Shown here: positions 34,533 to 47,213 of the stretch, one piece after another
How positions within the stretch are numbered: position 1 is the stretch's first letter
Layout of the letters: the number at the start of each line of letters is the position of its first letter
Assembly (NCBI RefSeq): GCF_036785885.1
Contig: NC_092315.1
Location: forward strand, 19,818,026-19,882,025
DNA length: 64,000 bases
Direction: 5' to 3'
Source: Coffea arabica
Lineage: Eukaryota; Streptophyta; Magnoliopsida; Gentianales; Rubiaceae
Notes under the pieces: generated by a model
What the model saw: only the letters and a program-made list of their open reading frames with translations
Database searches by the model: none
Told to the model about the DNA's origin: nothing
Position numbers and translations under genes: made by a program

Positions 34533-35682
34533 ATGTCTAATGGTGGTGAAGAAAATCTTCAACCATTTGATATTAAGATTTTCACTGAAATGCTAGAAGC
34601 TAAATTTACGAAGATGCTAGACCAAGCTTTGGAGCCAATTCATGAAGAACTTTACAAAACATGAAGTTCACCTAGCAATTCCAAATCGTTCCACGGCAAA
34701 AGTCGAGTAGAAGAATCTGATAGCTCTAATGATGAGGAAGAGCACCTTAAGAGACTGCGAAGGATACAAGACTAGTTGGGGACACTATAAAAGGCATTAA
34801 AATGAAAATTTTTCCTTGAAAAGGGAGATCCGATCCAGATGCTTACCTTGAGTGGGAAAGGAGAATTGAATTGGTCTTTGATTGCAATGACTACTCTGAG
34901 GAACAAAAAGTGAAATTGGTTGTGGTAGAGTTCACTGACTACACCATAGTTTGGTGGGACCAAAAGATGACAAGTCGGCGAAGATGTGGAGAACTGGCTA
35001 TCAATACGTGGGCTGCATTGAAGCGTATCATGAGCAGGCATTTTGTTCCAAGTAAGTACCAAAGAGACTTGTACCATAAGCTCCAAACCATGATGCAGGG
35101 CAGCCGAAGTGTCGAAGATTACTACAAGGACATGGAAATCTCCTTACTAAGAGGCGACATTGTGGAAGATAGAGAGGCAACCATGGCTCATTTTCTAAAT
35201 GGTTTGAGGCCAGAGATTGCTGACCAATTAGAATTGCAACACTATATAGAGATAGCCGAGATGGTCGAGAAGGCAATCAAAATTGAGCGGAGGCTCAAGA
35301 GGAGGGGTCAAACACGATTCCATCCTACTTATTCACCTCCAATCACATGAAATCAGCCAATAAAGGAGGAGATGGGGACAACCAGTTCCTCACTCAAAGG
35401 CCAAAGCAAGAAATGCCAAGAAGTGAATCGAAGGGAGCTTCAATACCCGCGAATGATCCATCTCAGTCCCGTAATCATGACACTATGTGTTTTACATGTC
35501 AAGGGAGAGGGCATATAGCCAGCCAATGCCTGAATCAAAAAGCGGTAATGGTTCTATCAAATGGGGAAATTTTCACGGACGATGAAGCCGAATATGAGAG
35601 GATGCCACCACTTATCGAGGAAACCAGTGAGATAGAGGAATTACCTAGGTGTAGTTTGGTAAAAGGGGATCGAAATTATTAA
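34533..35682 (+). pseudogene. Ty3/gypsy element 2 gag with zinc knuckle, copy 1
   Basis: A 1.3-kb leader follows the primer-binding site. The ATG at 34,533 opens MSNGGEENLQPFD, and a TGA stops it after 43 codons. The gag domain resumes in another frame (34,871-35,350) with VWWDQ, WAALKRIMSRHFVP, YYKDMEISL and MAHFLNGLRPEIAD. Another shift leads to a zinc knuckle CFTCQGRGHIASQC (35,487-35,528), which has a proper CX2CX4HX4C pattern, and an acidic linker ending at 35,682. Gag packages the element RNA. The stops and frame changes make this copy dead. Confidence 0.9.
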
Positions 35683-35689
35683 TTGAAAT

Positions 35690-36540
35690 AATTGCAATTC
35701 TTACTGTTTGGGTTGCATGTATTGGATTCAATATCTTGGAGTGAATCATTAAAATTTGGGGATTCTCAATCCCTAACAAATTTGGGGGTTTTGGTGGATT
35801 TCCAAATTTGACTCAATTTGACTCAAAGACTTCAAAAAAGAAAAGAAAACCTATCGTTTTCATTACTCTATCACATCGGCCCAACCTCCATGGCAGCACC
35901 TTACCATCAGATTTCCTTTTTCATTTTTTCCCTCTCATTCCATCTTCCAGAGCAAGATTTCATTATCATTCTTTTCTCTTTTTCATCTCTCTTCACTCTT
36001 TCATCCAACCCTCCATGGCAGCAGCCCCACCCTATCTGGTTCTCTCTCCTTTCTTGTCAATCTCTCTATCACCTTCTCTTTTCTTCTGTCTTCACTCTCT
36101 TCCTCTCTCCTCCAATACTCTATGGTAGTTGCTCCTCTCTATTTAGTTCTCTCTGCTGTCTATTTTTTCTTTTTGTGTAAGCCTTTCTCTCATCTCTTGT
36201 CAGTCGCTCTCCCATGTTACACAGACTGCAAGGTTGATTGGTGATGGTCAGGTGGTGCTTCAAAAGAATTTGGTAAAGCATGAGTACTTAAGGGCTGGGA
36301 AGAAAGAAGCAGGAAAAAGGGAAAAACAAAAAAATAAAGAAAAGAAAATGAAAAATAAGTTGATTCTGAAACCTTATAAATATATTCCAAACACTAGTCA
36401 TTGTAATGATACTCTTGATCAAATCCCATACTGAATTATTGGACGTGATTCCAATTACAATTCCTAAACTTGAACCAAGTGCCACCCTACAAATGACAAG
36501 GTTAGTTTGATTGCATGAAGAGCACTTACTACACAAATTA
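35690..36540. other. Unidentified ~0.85-kb insertion between gag and protease, copy 1
   Basis: Gag ends at 35,682 and protease-like code begins only near 36,545, although these parts are normally close together. The intervening sequence holds a CT-rich tract (35,885-36,200) with two overlapping Ser/Leu/Phe-rich frames and a Lys-rich 66-codon frame. None is recognisable. No terminal repeats were found, so it may be a degraded insertion. Confidence 0.45.
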
Positions 36541-36648
36541 GTAAAGACGAGCTCCAATGGGAAAATGTCGACACTCGTTGTCACTTAAAGACAAAGTGTG
36601 TAGCATGATGATTGACTCGGGAGGCTGCACTAACGTAACAAGTGCTTT
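36541..36648 (+). pseudogene. Gypsy element 2 protease, N-terminal fragment, copy 1
   Basis: Reads DKVCSMMIDSGGCTNV, the active-site region of the retropepsin (D-S-G), then is cut after SAF by a solo LTR at 36,649. In copy 1 the rest of the protease and pol is missing because the tandem-duplication joint (39,160) comes first. Confidence 0.8.
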
Positions 36649-39160
36649 TGTGATGACCCCACTCCCCCTTAGAGCATACCCTAAGGTTTAGCGGACTGCC
36701 TGTCCAACTCTCGCCAGGACTCACTCACTAACATTAACTTGAGAGATAACATTAACGCCAAATTAAGTACGAAATTTCTTAATCAAACATTACAAATCAT
36801 CCAACTTTTTAAAACATCCATACTTATATGTATAACTAAATGGATTGACATACAAATTGTTCAATGAATTTGCTAAGTACAACTAGGATGGCAATTACTT
36901 AAAGCGAAAATTGCAACTCTCGAACTCACTATTTTTCAGATCCATGATTCCAATCCCTGTTAAGGAAAACAAATAATGGGATGAACTAAAAATCCAGTGA
37001 GGTTCCAAGAAAACATGCAGTCAAATTGGCAAGATGACAATCACATATATCAAATCTTAAAGCGAAAAAAGTTAATAGTTACAAACGAAAGCAGTAATAG
37101 TTCACAATTTCAAATAAACAATTTAGCACAGAAGAAAAGGATACGGATACTGATACGGTGGTTCTCGCCAGATTCTAGGTAGAGCACTCAGGATTCAAAT
37201 ATTGATACAACTGATACGGTGGCTCTTGCCAGATTCCAAGCAGAGCATTCAAGATTTAAACGTTGATACAACTGATATGGTCGCTCCTGCCAGATTCCAG
37301 GCATAGCACTTAATTCCGTTCAGTATTTCACTTGCAACTCAAAGAATACAGTTGGCTTTTGCAAGCCAGTTCAGCAGCAACATTTTTCGAGTTCGTTGAC
37401 ACTCCATCAATGTTTGAAATGTAGGAATAAACAAATTCCATAGATCATTGCATTACACAAATTTCCTTTCCCTCGATCAACCCTCTTTACTGGGCCCAAA
37501 TGCCAAAAAAGTGGGTAGTAATACTCGAGTATACCAATCCCAGATGATGCATCCAGTGGATTAAACAAGTAACAAGACCCGTGGTTCGTCAATCACCTTG
37601 ACCAAGCCCTTACTGACTCGATTTAACTAACTAGCCGATAGGATTTGGGATTCCAAGAACAAGTATAGTCGATGAAATAACATCTCCAACTGACTTTCAA
37701 GTCATGCACATGTATATTAGTTCACTTGTAAATAGGATAACAAGAGCTCAGTCAAGTTAGGTCGAGTGCGATAAGATACACACTTGCCTATTCAATATCA
37801 AGTCAAGCAAGTTTAGCAGGTCAAGTGCGATAAAGTACACACTTGCCTTTGCAATAACAAGTCAAGATATCTAGCAATTTCAGACAACAAATCACATTTC
37901 GATCAACAAGTCACATGAAGAATCAATCAAGTAAATCACTTGATCCTAACATGCAGTTGGAACACTCACCGACTTATCACAATTTTTACACTTCAATCAC
38001 AGGTTCGCCCCCTAGGCCACTCTTGAACCCTGCGATCATATATAGTAGAGCATGTGAAAAGTAATAAGGTGTCAAAATTTCTTCAAGACCCAAGGTCAAA
38101 AGCAACTAAACCTGAGTTCTTAAACCACTACTCAAGCTGTCAAATTTCCAACAAACATAACTTGTATTTTCCTTCAAAATTCACAAGGTTTTCTTGTTCA
38201 AATCAAGTGAAAAACTACATACATGATAGGTCAATGTCTCAAGCAAACTATGGAGTAAAACTAGGTCAATTTTAGTCACGAATTTTGAAGAAAACGAGGC
38301 AAGGTTCTTGAGGTTCAAAGTTGGAAATTTTGAGAAATAAAATGTTTTGGAGCAAATCATTTTTTTCCTCGTAAACTTCTTTGTTTTAGCTCAAATCCAA
38401 CATAGGTGTGAAGACCAAATTCTTGTCAAGTGCCTTGAGCCAAAATATGTCAAAATCACCACATAAATTCTAGCAATAAAGATGAAATTCTCTCTCGCCC
38501 TCTCAGCTAACCGTAGCAAAATTTTCAGCAAGGACTTAATAACTTTTTCTCCAAAATCCTAACTTTTCTTACTTAGATTCATGGCAAAAATCCAGTATCT
38601 AAACAATCTAAAGAACTAGATTTACTTCACCAAAACTCTTTGTGAAAAGCTACAAATCAACATACTTGTGAAAAACTCCAAATCAACATACATGTGAAGA
38701 TCAAAATATTAGCAAGTATCTTGAGCAAAATATGTCAAAACCATCCCAAACTTCCAACTCAAACAAGAATTTCCAGCAACTTGTCCTTAAATTCCTTTCT
38801 CTAACTTCAGATTTCAACCTTATCTGCATGGTGAAAACACAATAAATAATAGCTAACATGTCAAGAGGTATTTAGTTCATGTTCTTAGCAAAGAAATACA
38901 TCAAAAGGTCACTTATAGAAACTCTAAACTAAACTATATACCTTATGCATCAAATCTAGAAATTTAGAGCATTACTTGAGTTAACATGAAGTCCTCCCTA
39001 AAATGTTTCCTTTTCATCAAAATTGCACATATATAAGTTCTAAATCAAGCTAAATAGATTACACACCAAAGCTGAAAATTGCAACATAATTTGATAAAAA
39101 TATGAAATCTTCGATAAAGCTCCTTTCTTTAGCTTCTATAACATCGTACCTCAAATAAAC
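36649..39160 (-). repeat. Solo LTR (minus), truncated at the duplication joint, copy 1
   Basis: Same family as the LTRs at 1,986-9,528, in the opposite orientation. Its 3' end (TGTGATGACCCCACTCCCCC on the plus strand) abuts the protease at 36,649. It carries ATACTCGAGTAT at 37,521-37,532 and two GTGTACTTTATC-like motifs (about 37,770 and 37,829) in inverse orientation. It is cut at 39,160. The complete version is at 54,412-57,586. Confidence 0.88.
37152..37312. repeat. 61-bp tandem repeat inside the solo LTR, copy 1
   Basis: GATACGGTGG-type units start at 37,152, 37,213 and 37,274, about 2.6 imperfect copies. Each includes GCCAGATTC and a GAGCA/TAGCACT motif. The same array appears at 54,915-55,075. 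Confidence 0.85.
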
Positions 39161-40254
39161 AGCAATTTAACAATTTCCATTTTTTTTTTGACAATTTCTG
39201 TTTGCTAGTACTTCGCATTTAACAGTTGATAGAAGAAAGACAATTATAAAATGGGTTTATCATTTTCTTTTGTTTGCTAGACTTGAATCAGCATTCAAAC
39301 ATATTTAAAAATATTTTCAAACCAACATAAAGTTGAATTAATCTTTTTTGTATATTCAATGGCTTTTTATTTTACATTAATAGGTCTGGGTAAAAATATT
39401 ATGTTTCTTTTGTATGCTTGAACAAAATTTAACAATTTTAATAGTATGAGTAAGGTCTGGTTATATATTTAGATCTAGGTTTGGCCCTAGATTTAGACCT
39501 ATTTTTTATTTTTTGTGCATGATGACTCTAATAATTGAAGCATCCGATAAGCACATTTCATTTTTTATTGCGGGTATGATTTGTAAATTTTAGTTAGGAT
39601 TTCCATACAAAAAGGTTGAAGTTTTTGTTCTTTTCTTTTTGTATTTGTTAGTGAATTTTACTAATTTGCTGAATCATTCAATTTTTATGCTTTAGAATAC
39701 TAGTTTTTCAACCTTGATGCCATGTGTCGGTAGCTGAGACTCGTTATTTTGCTGTTATGTTTGTGTGTGTTTTTTTCTTTGTTAGATATAGTAGTCATGT
39801 GTGTGAGTATGTGTTTTTCCTAATTGCACAGATAAACATGACCTTGAAATCAGGTTATCTAACATTCTTAAGGTAGCATTAATCAGTAAGTAATGCCTAA
39901 AATTAGGTAGAACTGAAAGGTATGGTTATCTAACATTCTTAATGTAGCATTAATCAGTAAGTAATGCCTAAAAGGTAGAACTAAAAGGCATAGTCTTGCT
40001 TATAGTCACGTTACTTCTCTAAGATAAGCAATTTGACAATTTCCTTTTTTTTTTGACAATTTCTGTTTGCTAGTACTTCGCATTTAACAGTTGATAGAAG
40101 AAAGACAATTATAAAATGGGTTTATCATTTTATTTTGTTTGCTAGACTTGAATGAGCATTCAAACATATTTAAAAATATTTTCAAACCAACATAAAGTTG
40201 AATTAATCTTTTTTGTATATTCAATGGCTTTTTATTTTACATTAATAGGTCTGG
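39161..40254. repeat. 867-bp array remnant in copy 2 (1.3 units)
   Basis: Holds the last ~240 bp of one unit and a full unit from 39,402 to 40,254. The earlier units are absent because the duplication starts inside the array. The small gene candidate that follows therefore has about 1.1 kb of the array upstream, compared with 2.6 kb in copy 1. Confidence 0.9.
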
Positions 40255-40409
40255 ATGCATGACACATAATTTTTATTCAACTCTAGCCCCATCATGACTT
40301 CGGTTTATATATATTACCATTTCTCCTAATCAAGATTTCATATTGGAACCTATTCTTTTTTGTTGCAATGCAAATGATTGTTTGATCAGTAGATTAAAAG
40401 TGTTCATGT

Positions 40410-40665
40410 ATGGAGGGAGCAACAATAGTTTCTTTGGACAGGACATCATCTATTGAAAATAAGCCTCGAGCTCTCAATATTGACCAACATCAACTTGCAA
40501 GAGTAAATATACATATTTGTTATTTTTCTTTCTTTCTTCCCTTTTTTTGGTGGTCTATCTCTTTGTTTTTTTTTTGGGAGATTTTGATGATTTTGGTTAT
40601 GATAATTTGTATAGGAGGTAGCACTTTATGTGGTGAGTATGAGGAGTATGGAAGAATCTCTTTGA
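40410..40665 (+). CDS. Small spliced gene candidate, first exons, copy 2
   Basis: The same exons as at 18,798: exon 1 is 40,410-40,502 and the second begins at 40,615, with the same donor, acceptor and possible second donor GTGAGT. The function is unknown. It differs from copy 1 mainly in having fewer upstream array units. Confidence 0.4.
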
Positions 40666-41467
40666 ATTTTCACTAAGATAATGACTTAGATATATAACAA
40701 TATCTAACAATTTCTTGAGCTTAAAATTTTTCTTTTCTATTTTCTAGGTTCTTTGGATTTATAATTCTTACTTATTTGATGATTCTTTCTGTTACTTGGT
40801 TGATGAATTTTTTTTTTTTTTTGGCAATCTGTATCATAAGCTGCCTGGTTGTTTTTTGAGTTAGAATGGTTAGAGGGTACTTCCGTTTTGCCAAAAAATA
40901 AAAAGATATAAAGGGATCTCCATGTAAACATTGTTTTTGGCAAAAGGATAAACTTTCTTCATAAAAAAATATGCAATTTAAGAAGATTATAGTTTTTGAA
41001 CATTTACAGTAGGCCCAACTTTTTTCTTCTGAGCATGAAAACATGATTTAATAAATACATATTTTCTAACCTTAAACACGAGTTTGTTACCCCATTTGTA
41101 GAATAGCTCCACTAGTTATTTCTTAGCATTTTATTCTAACCTATCCTTGAACACAAGTCGATTTGGAATTCACCATTTAAAGATTCCAACTATCTTGATT
41201 TTGAATACCACTTTTATTAAAAAAAAAAGTGGAAAATTTTTTTTGCTCTTTTATTCACCATTTTGCTCTTTTATATTTGTTAAGTGGAGAAAATGTAGAA
41301 AATTTTTTTGGTAGCTGGCAATAAGAGAAAGAATTATACATATGTGGGTGTGTGTGTATGTCTCTATATATATGGTTTAATAAAGATTAGACAATATACC
41401 TTAGCAGCTCTCATGAGATGATCTACTCTGTGGCTAATTAAAGACATCACAAAAAATATATAAATAT

Positions 41468-41917
41468 GGGTAAAATACCAAAAAACTTCTTGTGGTTTGC
41501 TAAATATTTAATTTAAATCCCTTTAGTTTGAAAATCTACACTGTAATTCCCTGTGATTTCAACTAAATTGAAAATTGGATAGAAATAATTCAATCTAACG
41601 GTTATACGTGAAAAATCAATATTGTTTCTATATAAATGAACTCGCTATGATTTGACGAATATTCAATTTAACTCATCTAGTTTGAAAAACTACACTATAC
41701 CTCTCTACGATTTCAACTAAATTGAAAATTGAATGGAAAGCATTTCACGTATAGTAGGAGTAATATAGACATTTCACATATAACCATTAGATTGGATGTT
41801 TTCTATTCAATTTTTAATTTAGTCAAAATCACAGGGAGTTATAGTGTAGGTTTATAAACTAGAGAAAGTTAAATTGAACATATATCAAATCATAGGGAGT
41901 TTTTTGGTATTTTACCC
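41468..41917. mobile_element. Mutator-type MITE, 450 bp, copy 2
   Basis: Identical in layout to 19,856-20,305, with the same 10-bp flanking repeat ATATAAATAT. It was copied by the segmental duplication, not by a new insertion, since the flanks match too. Confidence 0.85.
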
Positions 41918-42805
41918 ATATAAATATTGAAAAAGCAATCACAACAAACAATGGAAGGGAGGACAATTTTCAGAGAAGATAATTAATTAGTCTCCAAAAT
42001 ATAAGGGCTTTTAGGTCGATATATCTTGTTGCGACATCTGCAGAAGAGTAGAGCATAAACCCCTTAAGTTTTTGCTCCATGACTGAGCAACTAATTAAAA
42101 GTTCCAAGCCATAAGCTACCACTTGCAAACCCTTACAGCAAAACATCATCTGAAAAATTGGTCATCTTGTTAAATTTAACCACGAAAGAAAAATTGGTCA
42201 TCTGAAACGTCATCTTGTTAATACTTTCCATGGAAACTTAATAAGCATTCTGCATATTTCATGACTTTTTAACCATCATTCTGAGATTAATCTACAATAC
42301 ATGATATACATCCAATCATTTAGTGCACGTACACAAAGAAAGCAATCAATTACCTGTACTTGAACCGTTTGGGTTTTACTAAATTTAACGTTCATTAGCT
42401 TACAAAGGAGATTGATCAAATCCAATCCTAATTAATTAAATTGGTCAATTTTCTTGTTGTAATCAAGCACATCACATATTGGTGTAGAAAACTCATGGGT
42501 CAGGATCCAACACATATTTATTTAACAGTTCAATATATTTTTGTAAATGCAGGCCATATATAACTCATAACTTACAACATGCCACATGCCAAAATGCATT
42601 CAATTAATAATTATGATTCCCAGTAATAATGAACTAAAGCATAGTGGCTTGCCAATAACTATTAAAGAGAAAAAAAAAAGAATCTCAAAAGTATAAATTC
42701 ACAAAAACAGAAGAAGTATAAAACGCTCAGGTCAAGTATGAAAGAAGAGAATATAGTGTCTACTGGAACTTGAAACCTGAGCTCAATAGATTTCATGCTA
42801 AAATT

Positions 42806-44621
42806 AGGGATGGCAATTGGGGCGGGCACCGGCCTCACGGGGGGGTTAATGGGGTGGGGTTGGGGCTAGGTGGGGAGGGGGGGGAAGGAATTTTTCCCCC
42901 ATTTCTATTATATCTATATATAATATTTAATTTAATTAGTTACAAACTTATAATAATGATTTTATTAGTTATATGTATTATATAATGGATATTATTATAT
43001 GTAATAAAATTGATATTATCAATTATACTAATAATTATATATGTCTATTAATAAAATTATTAATTAGTTATACTAAATTTACTAATACATTTATACAAAA
43101 TTCCTAATTACACGTAACACAATAACATTTTTTCTTTAAAAAAATACAATAATGACTTAGTAATTGTATTTGTGTCAAAAGGGAAAAGTTGACAACTTTA
43201 GTTGTATTTGTTTCATCATGTTGGATTGTATTCAAATAACTTTTGTTTGATTGTTTTTAGGGTTAATATCAGAAACCTCCCTTGAGGTTTCTTCTAATCA
43301 CACCTAGCACCCCTCATGTTTTCGAAATCACACTTAGCACCCCTGTAATGACAACTTTGGTATCATTGTCAACCCCTCATTATTTTTGTTCCACATTTAC
43401 CCTCCTTGTGAACTCTATTTATGTAGAGTTAATTTCGGAAACCTCCCTTGAGGTTTTCCTTAAATTATGTAAAACTATTCTGTAATTATGTAATATTTTT
43501 TGTACAAAGTGTAACTCTAATTGAACTATTTGTAAAACTTATCAACACAAATACAATTATTACATATTGGACCCATCTGTACACTAACAACTTATCACAC
43601 TTCTATTGTAACGATGTACAAAAAGTTTATATAAAATTACAAAATGTTCAAAAAATGTTACATGATTTAGGGATGGTTGATCTAACAACTGCTTCTATCT
43701 CACTCCCTAATATTAAATAGCCATGGAGTTTCCAGTGATGTTGACTTTTGGCAATGGACATAGTGTTATTGCCAAAATTGCAATTCCTAAGTGAATAATA
43801 ACATAATCTAAAAGTAGTTTAAAGATGATGGGAATTCATGAGTATATAGCATTAGCAAGCCATTTCTACTTGACAATAGGGTATCGCAATATTAATAACT
43901 TACAAACTCCATTCGACTAGGATGCACAAAAAGCTATTTATACTACCTCATTTTCACAAAAATGGAAGAGCAAGTTTATTTACAACTACAACCACATATT
44001 GAAACTATTGCTGCCATTATGAGAATCCATAGTCACATTTTTTTTAATCTCCGTTCAGATCAATGTAACATTTTTTAAACAATGTGTAACTCTATGTGAA
44101 TTATTTATAAAACTTAATAACAGAAACGCAATCTATTATAAATATGTACAAGAAGTTTACATAAAATTACAAAATGTTCAAAACATGTTACACTGTTCAA
44201 GGACGATTTTATAGTGTTACCAAAGTTGGAGGGATGTGAGTTACATAAATAGAGTTCACAAGGAGGGTAAAAGTGGAACAAAAATAATAAAGGGTTGACA
44301 ATGATACCAAAGTTATCATTCCAGGGGTGCTAAGTGTGATTTCGAAACATGAGGGGTGCTAGGTGTAATTAGAAGAAACCTCAAGGGAGGTTTCTGATAT
44401 TAACCCTTGTTTTTATGAGTTTCAATTATGAAATTATAATGGATAATAACTTGATGTTGTGTTGATATTTTAGTACTTGATTATTTGCTAAAATTTGACT
44501 ATAATAAAATTATCTAAGAAATTTTCATTAGCCTCGTAGGCGCCCCGCTGGGGAAGCGGGGCGGGGCAGGGGAGTTAGTAGGCAGTGAGACAGGGGTCTG
44601 CCCCGCCCCGTTGCCATCATA
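42806..44621. mobile_element. GC-ended hAT-like element, copy 2
   Basis: Counterpart of 21,194-23,009, with the same ends, flanks and nested Mutator-type element. Confidence 0.6.
43260..44406. mobile_element. Mutator-type element (1,147 bp), copy 2
   Basis: Counterpart of 21,648-22,794, with complete inverted repeats and the TTGTTTTTA duplication on both sides. Confidence 0.9.
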
Positions 44622-47188
44622 GCCGAAATTTGAGCCTGATTCTAAATAGATGGAGGTTAATCTAGACAAGGCTTAATTGAAGTGCTATTTTTCCACCATT
44701 ACATTGCTGTTTGTTTATTAAATCTAAATGTAATAAATTCTATTCATTCAAATTAAAGAACCCCTATCGTTTCAGCATACTTTTTATCAGGCACAAAGCA
44801 AAATAAAAATGGAACAACTGCTTAGAGTAAAACAAACAAAATCTCAAGCAGCCAGAAAGATTTAATTGATAAGTAACATCAAAATAGGGAATATGGTTTG
44901 TATCCTGAATGACATCACCGATGATTTCCTATTGCTCAGGGGTTGTATCAATGCCTATTGGATTACGGGTATAGCACAACCATGAAGCTGCACAAATGAT
45001 CCTTCCAGGGCTGCTTGGTAAAGTGGAGTAGAAATAGCATAGGACTGAAGTGTTTAGCAAGAAAAGGAAAGATATAAGCCAAATATATTGGATGCACTTT
45101 TTCTTTATCACTCGGAAACAAAAATGAGAAAGAACAGGGACCAAATGGTGGTTGTTAGAAGTCCACAAGTTTGGCGAAATGAGCTCTTTTGTATTTAAGG
45201 AAAAAGTGCAGCTAATCAATAAGGAGAAGGAAGCAAAAAGGTCTGAAACTTTATATATGCTAAGCGCTGTGATTCTGCCAACTATATCACAAGGATACAA
45301 TGCAATAATCTGAACTGCTTTTTCAATCAACTTTTTACATTTTTTTTAAAGCTTAAAAGATCCAAAATCAGAAGCTAAAAAAGGCCTGCTTTTGGTATTC
45401 TGATTTTGAGCTTTTCTAGAATCAACTTTTCAAAATACGAATATCAAATTAGAACATGCCCAAGCCCAATCATTAGTATTCTTGAAAATTAAAAGCCTAA
45501 GACAGTTCCTAGAGGGAAAAGGACAGAAACCGGCAAACAATGAAGAATATGACGAACTCAGTCCTAAGGAAATGAAAAGCAAAGGAACTATAAGAAGAAT
45601 ACAAGCACTGAACAATGACCTCCAGAAATAGTGGCCTACTCGTTTAAAGCACTGGGATGGAAAATTGTTTTATTGGAAACAAAACCTACACATTCATCTT
45701 GATGGATGCTACAAACATACTTTTACGTGTTTCTGTTTCCTCCAGGATTATGGAAAGTAGCTTTTATGTTACAACTCAAGTAATCTCCAAGCAAAAGGGG
45801 CAATTAGGCGTTTAACTATAACCCATCTGCATCCACTACTACCTCTGCTGAACAGAAGCTTGCCCTCTGATTCAGAAAAAAATCCAATTGCTTGTCTAAT
45901 GACAGATCAACAAATTTAACACCAATAGTTTATTATGAACCTCGCACACAAAATCTCATTACAAATGAACAGATTTAACAGTAGGTAATCTACAAGTGGC
46001 AAGAAAACAGCAGTGCAGCAGACAAAATAAGATCAAGGCAGAAGTAGAGTAAGGAGTTCACCTTACAAAAGCACCAGGCCTAAGGTTTCATGAATTCTTA
46101 TTACAATCATAATTGAACAGAAACGAGTACCCTCAATTACTTATGTTAAATATAGATCTTAATTATGAACAGGAAAACATGAAGAGCTGAACAAGAAAAT
46201 CACTTCACAAATCACCGAAACTAAGCGTTCATCAATATCTATCACAATCATAACTAACCACAAACCACTAAGCTCTTTAACTATATAACAAGAAAAATGC
46301 AGCCCTTAATTCTAAAAGAAATGCATCAACACCAAAACAAGCAAACCACGTGAATGCAACCTTCAATTATGACCAGCAAATTGATAAATACAAAACAAAC
46401 CGCTGGCCTCAGAATTGAAGCAAGAAACAAAAGATTCAAACTCTGTCTGACGCTAATCAATCAACCGCCTGTGGTCTCACAATTGAAGAAAGGAGAAAAA
46501 GAATTCATGCCCTACCTGAACCTTATCAGTTATACTACCTGAATTTAATCAATGGTACATGTAAATTCATACATGGTAAGTAAACAGAAGCCACGTAAAT
46601 CTTCAGCAGCTCTAACTGACGTAAATCTTTAGAAGCTGAAATTCGCAAATAGCTTAGAAGCTCAAACTCGCATAAAGCTTTCTCGCCTACCAATCTGCTG
46701 AGAAAGTCATCTTCAAAGCAGCATTTGGCCATGCGGCTCCCACACACTGCTTGACACATCGCCCACTCACCACTGATCTTAATTTGTGAAGCGGTCTTAA
46801 TTTCCATGCAATAAACTTCCCGAGCGGAGTTAATTTGATTTTTTTTTGTTGGTAAGAGGAGTTATTTTAATTTGATGGTCCTAATTTGAATGTAATATAT
46901 TTCGCACAATCGGACAGTTGACCACAAGCCAGCCTGATATCTATGAATTTTACTTGCAAAAGGAAGCACACACCTGAAGAAGGAAAGTAAACGCACACCA
47001 ACTGCTCCAAAAAGTTTCTTGTCCAACTAACAATACCAAATGCGCTCAAAGTTGAAAATTACCGGATAACTGGTCCATTTTCACTGTAGCAACCGAACTC
47101 TCGCTTAGTATGGTAATGATTATTATTTCTATGGGGAATATGAACTTGGATAATTAGTTTATGTTGGTCAAAGATTGTTATTTAGTCA
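44622..47188. other. Unique-looking block, copy 2
   Basis: Matches 23,010-24,898 and then continues straight into the equivalent of 28,748-29,425 at 46,511. No gene is recognised. This uninterrupted version shows what the locus looks like without the nested duplication. Confidence 0.4.
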
Positions 47189-47213
47189 ACTTCTCTATCC
47201 CACTTTTATTATA

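Larger units (their letters stand above)
17549..39160. repeat. Tandem duplication, copy 1 (21,612 bp)
   Basis: Everything from 17,549 to 39,160 reappears in the same order and orientation from 39,161 to 56,923. The offset is 21,612 up to 24,898 and 17,763 from 28,748 on. The difference is a 3,849-bp extra block (24,899-28,747) present only here. Copy 1 stops at 39,160 inside a solo LTR, where the sequence jumps back to position 17,549 of the 867-bp array. Beyond a shared AG there is no evident microhomology at the joint. Confidence 0.95.

Noticed and set aside
35808..36180. Two overlapping 106- and 120-codon frames rich in Ser, Leu and Phe
   Set aside because: They lie in a CT-rich tract that stays open in several frames. 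No recognisable protein.
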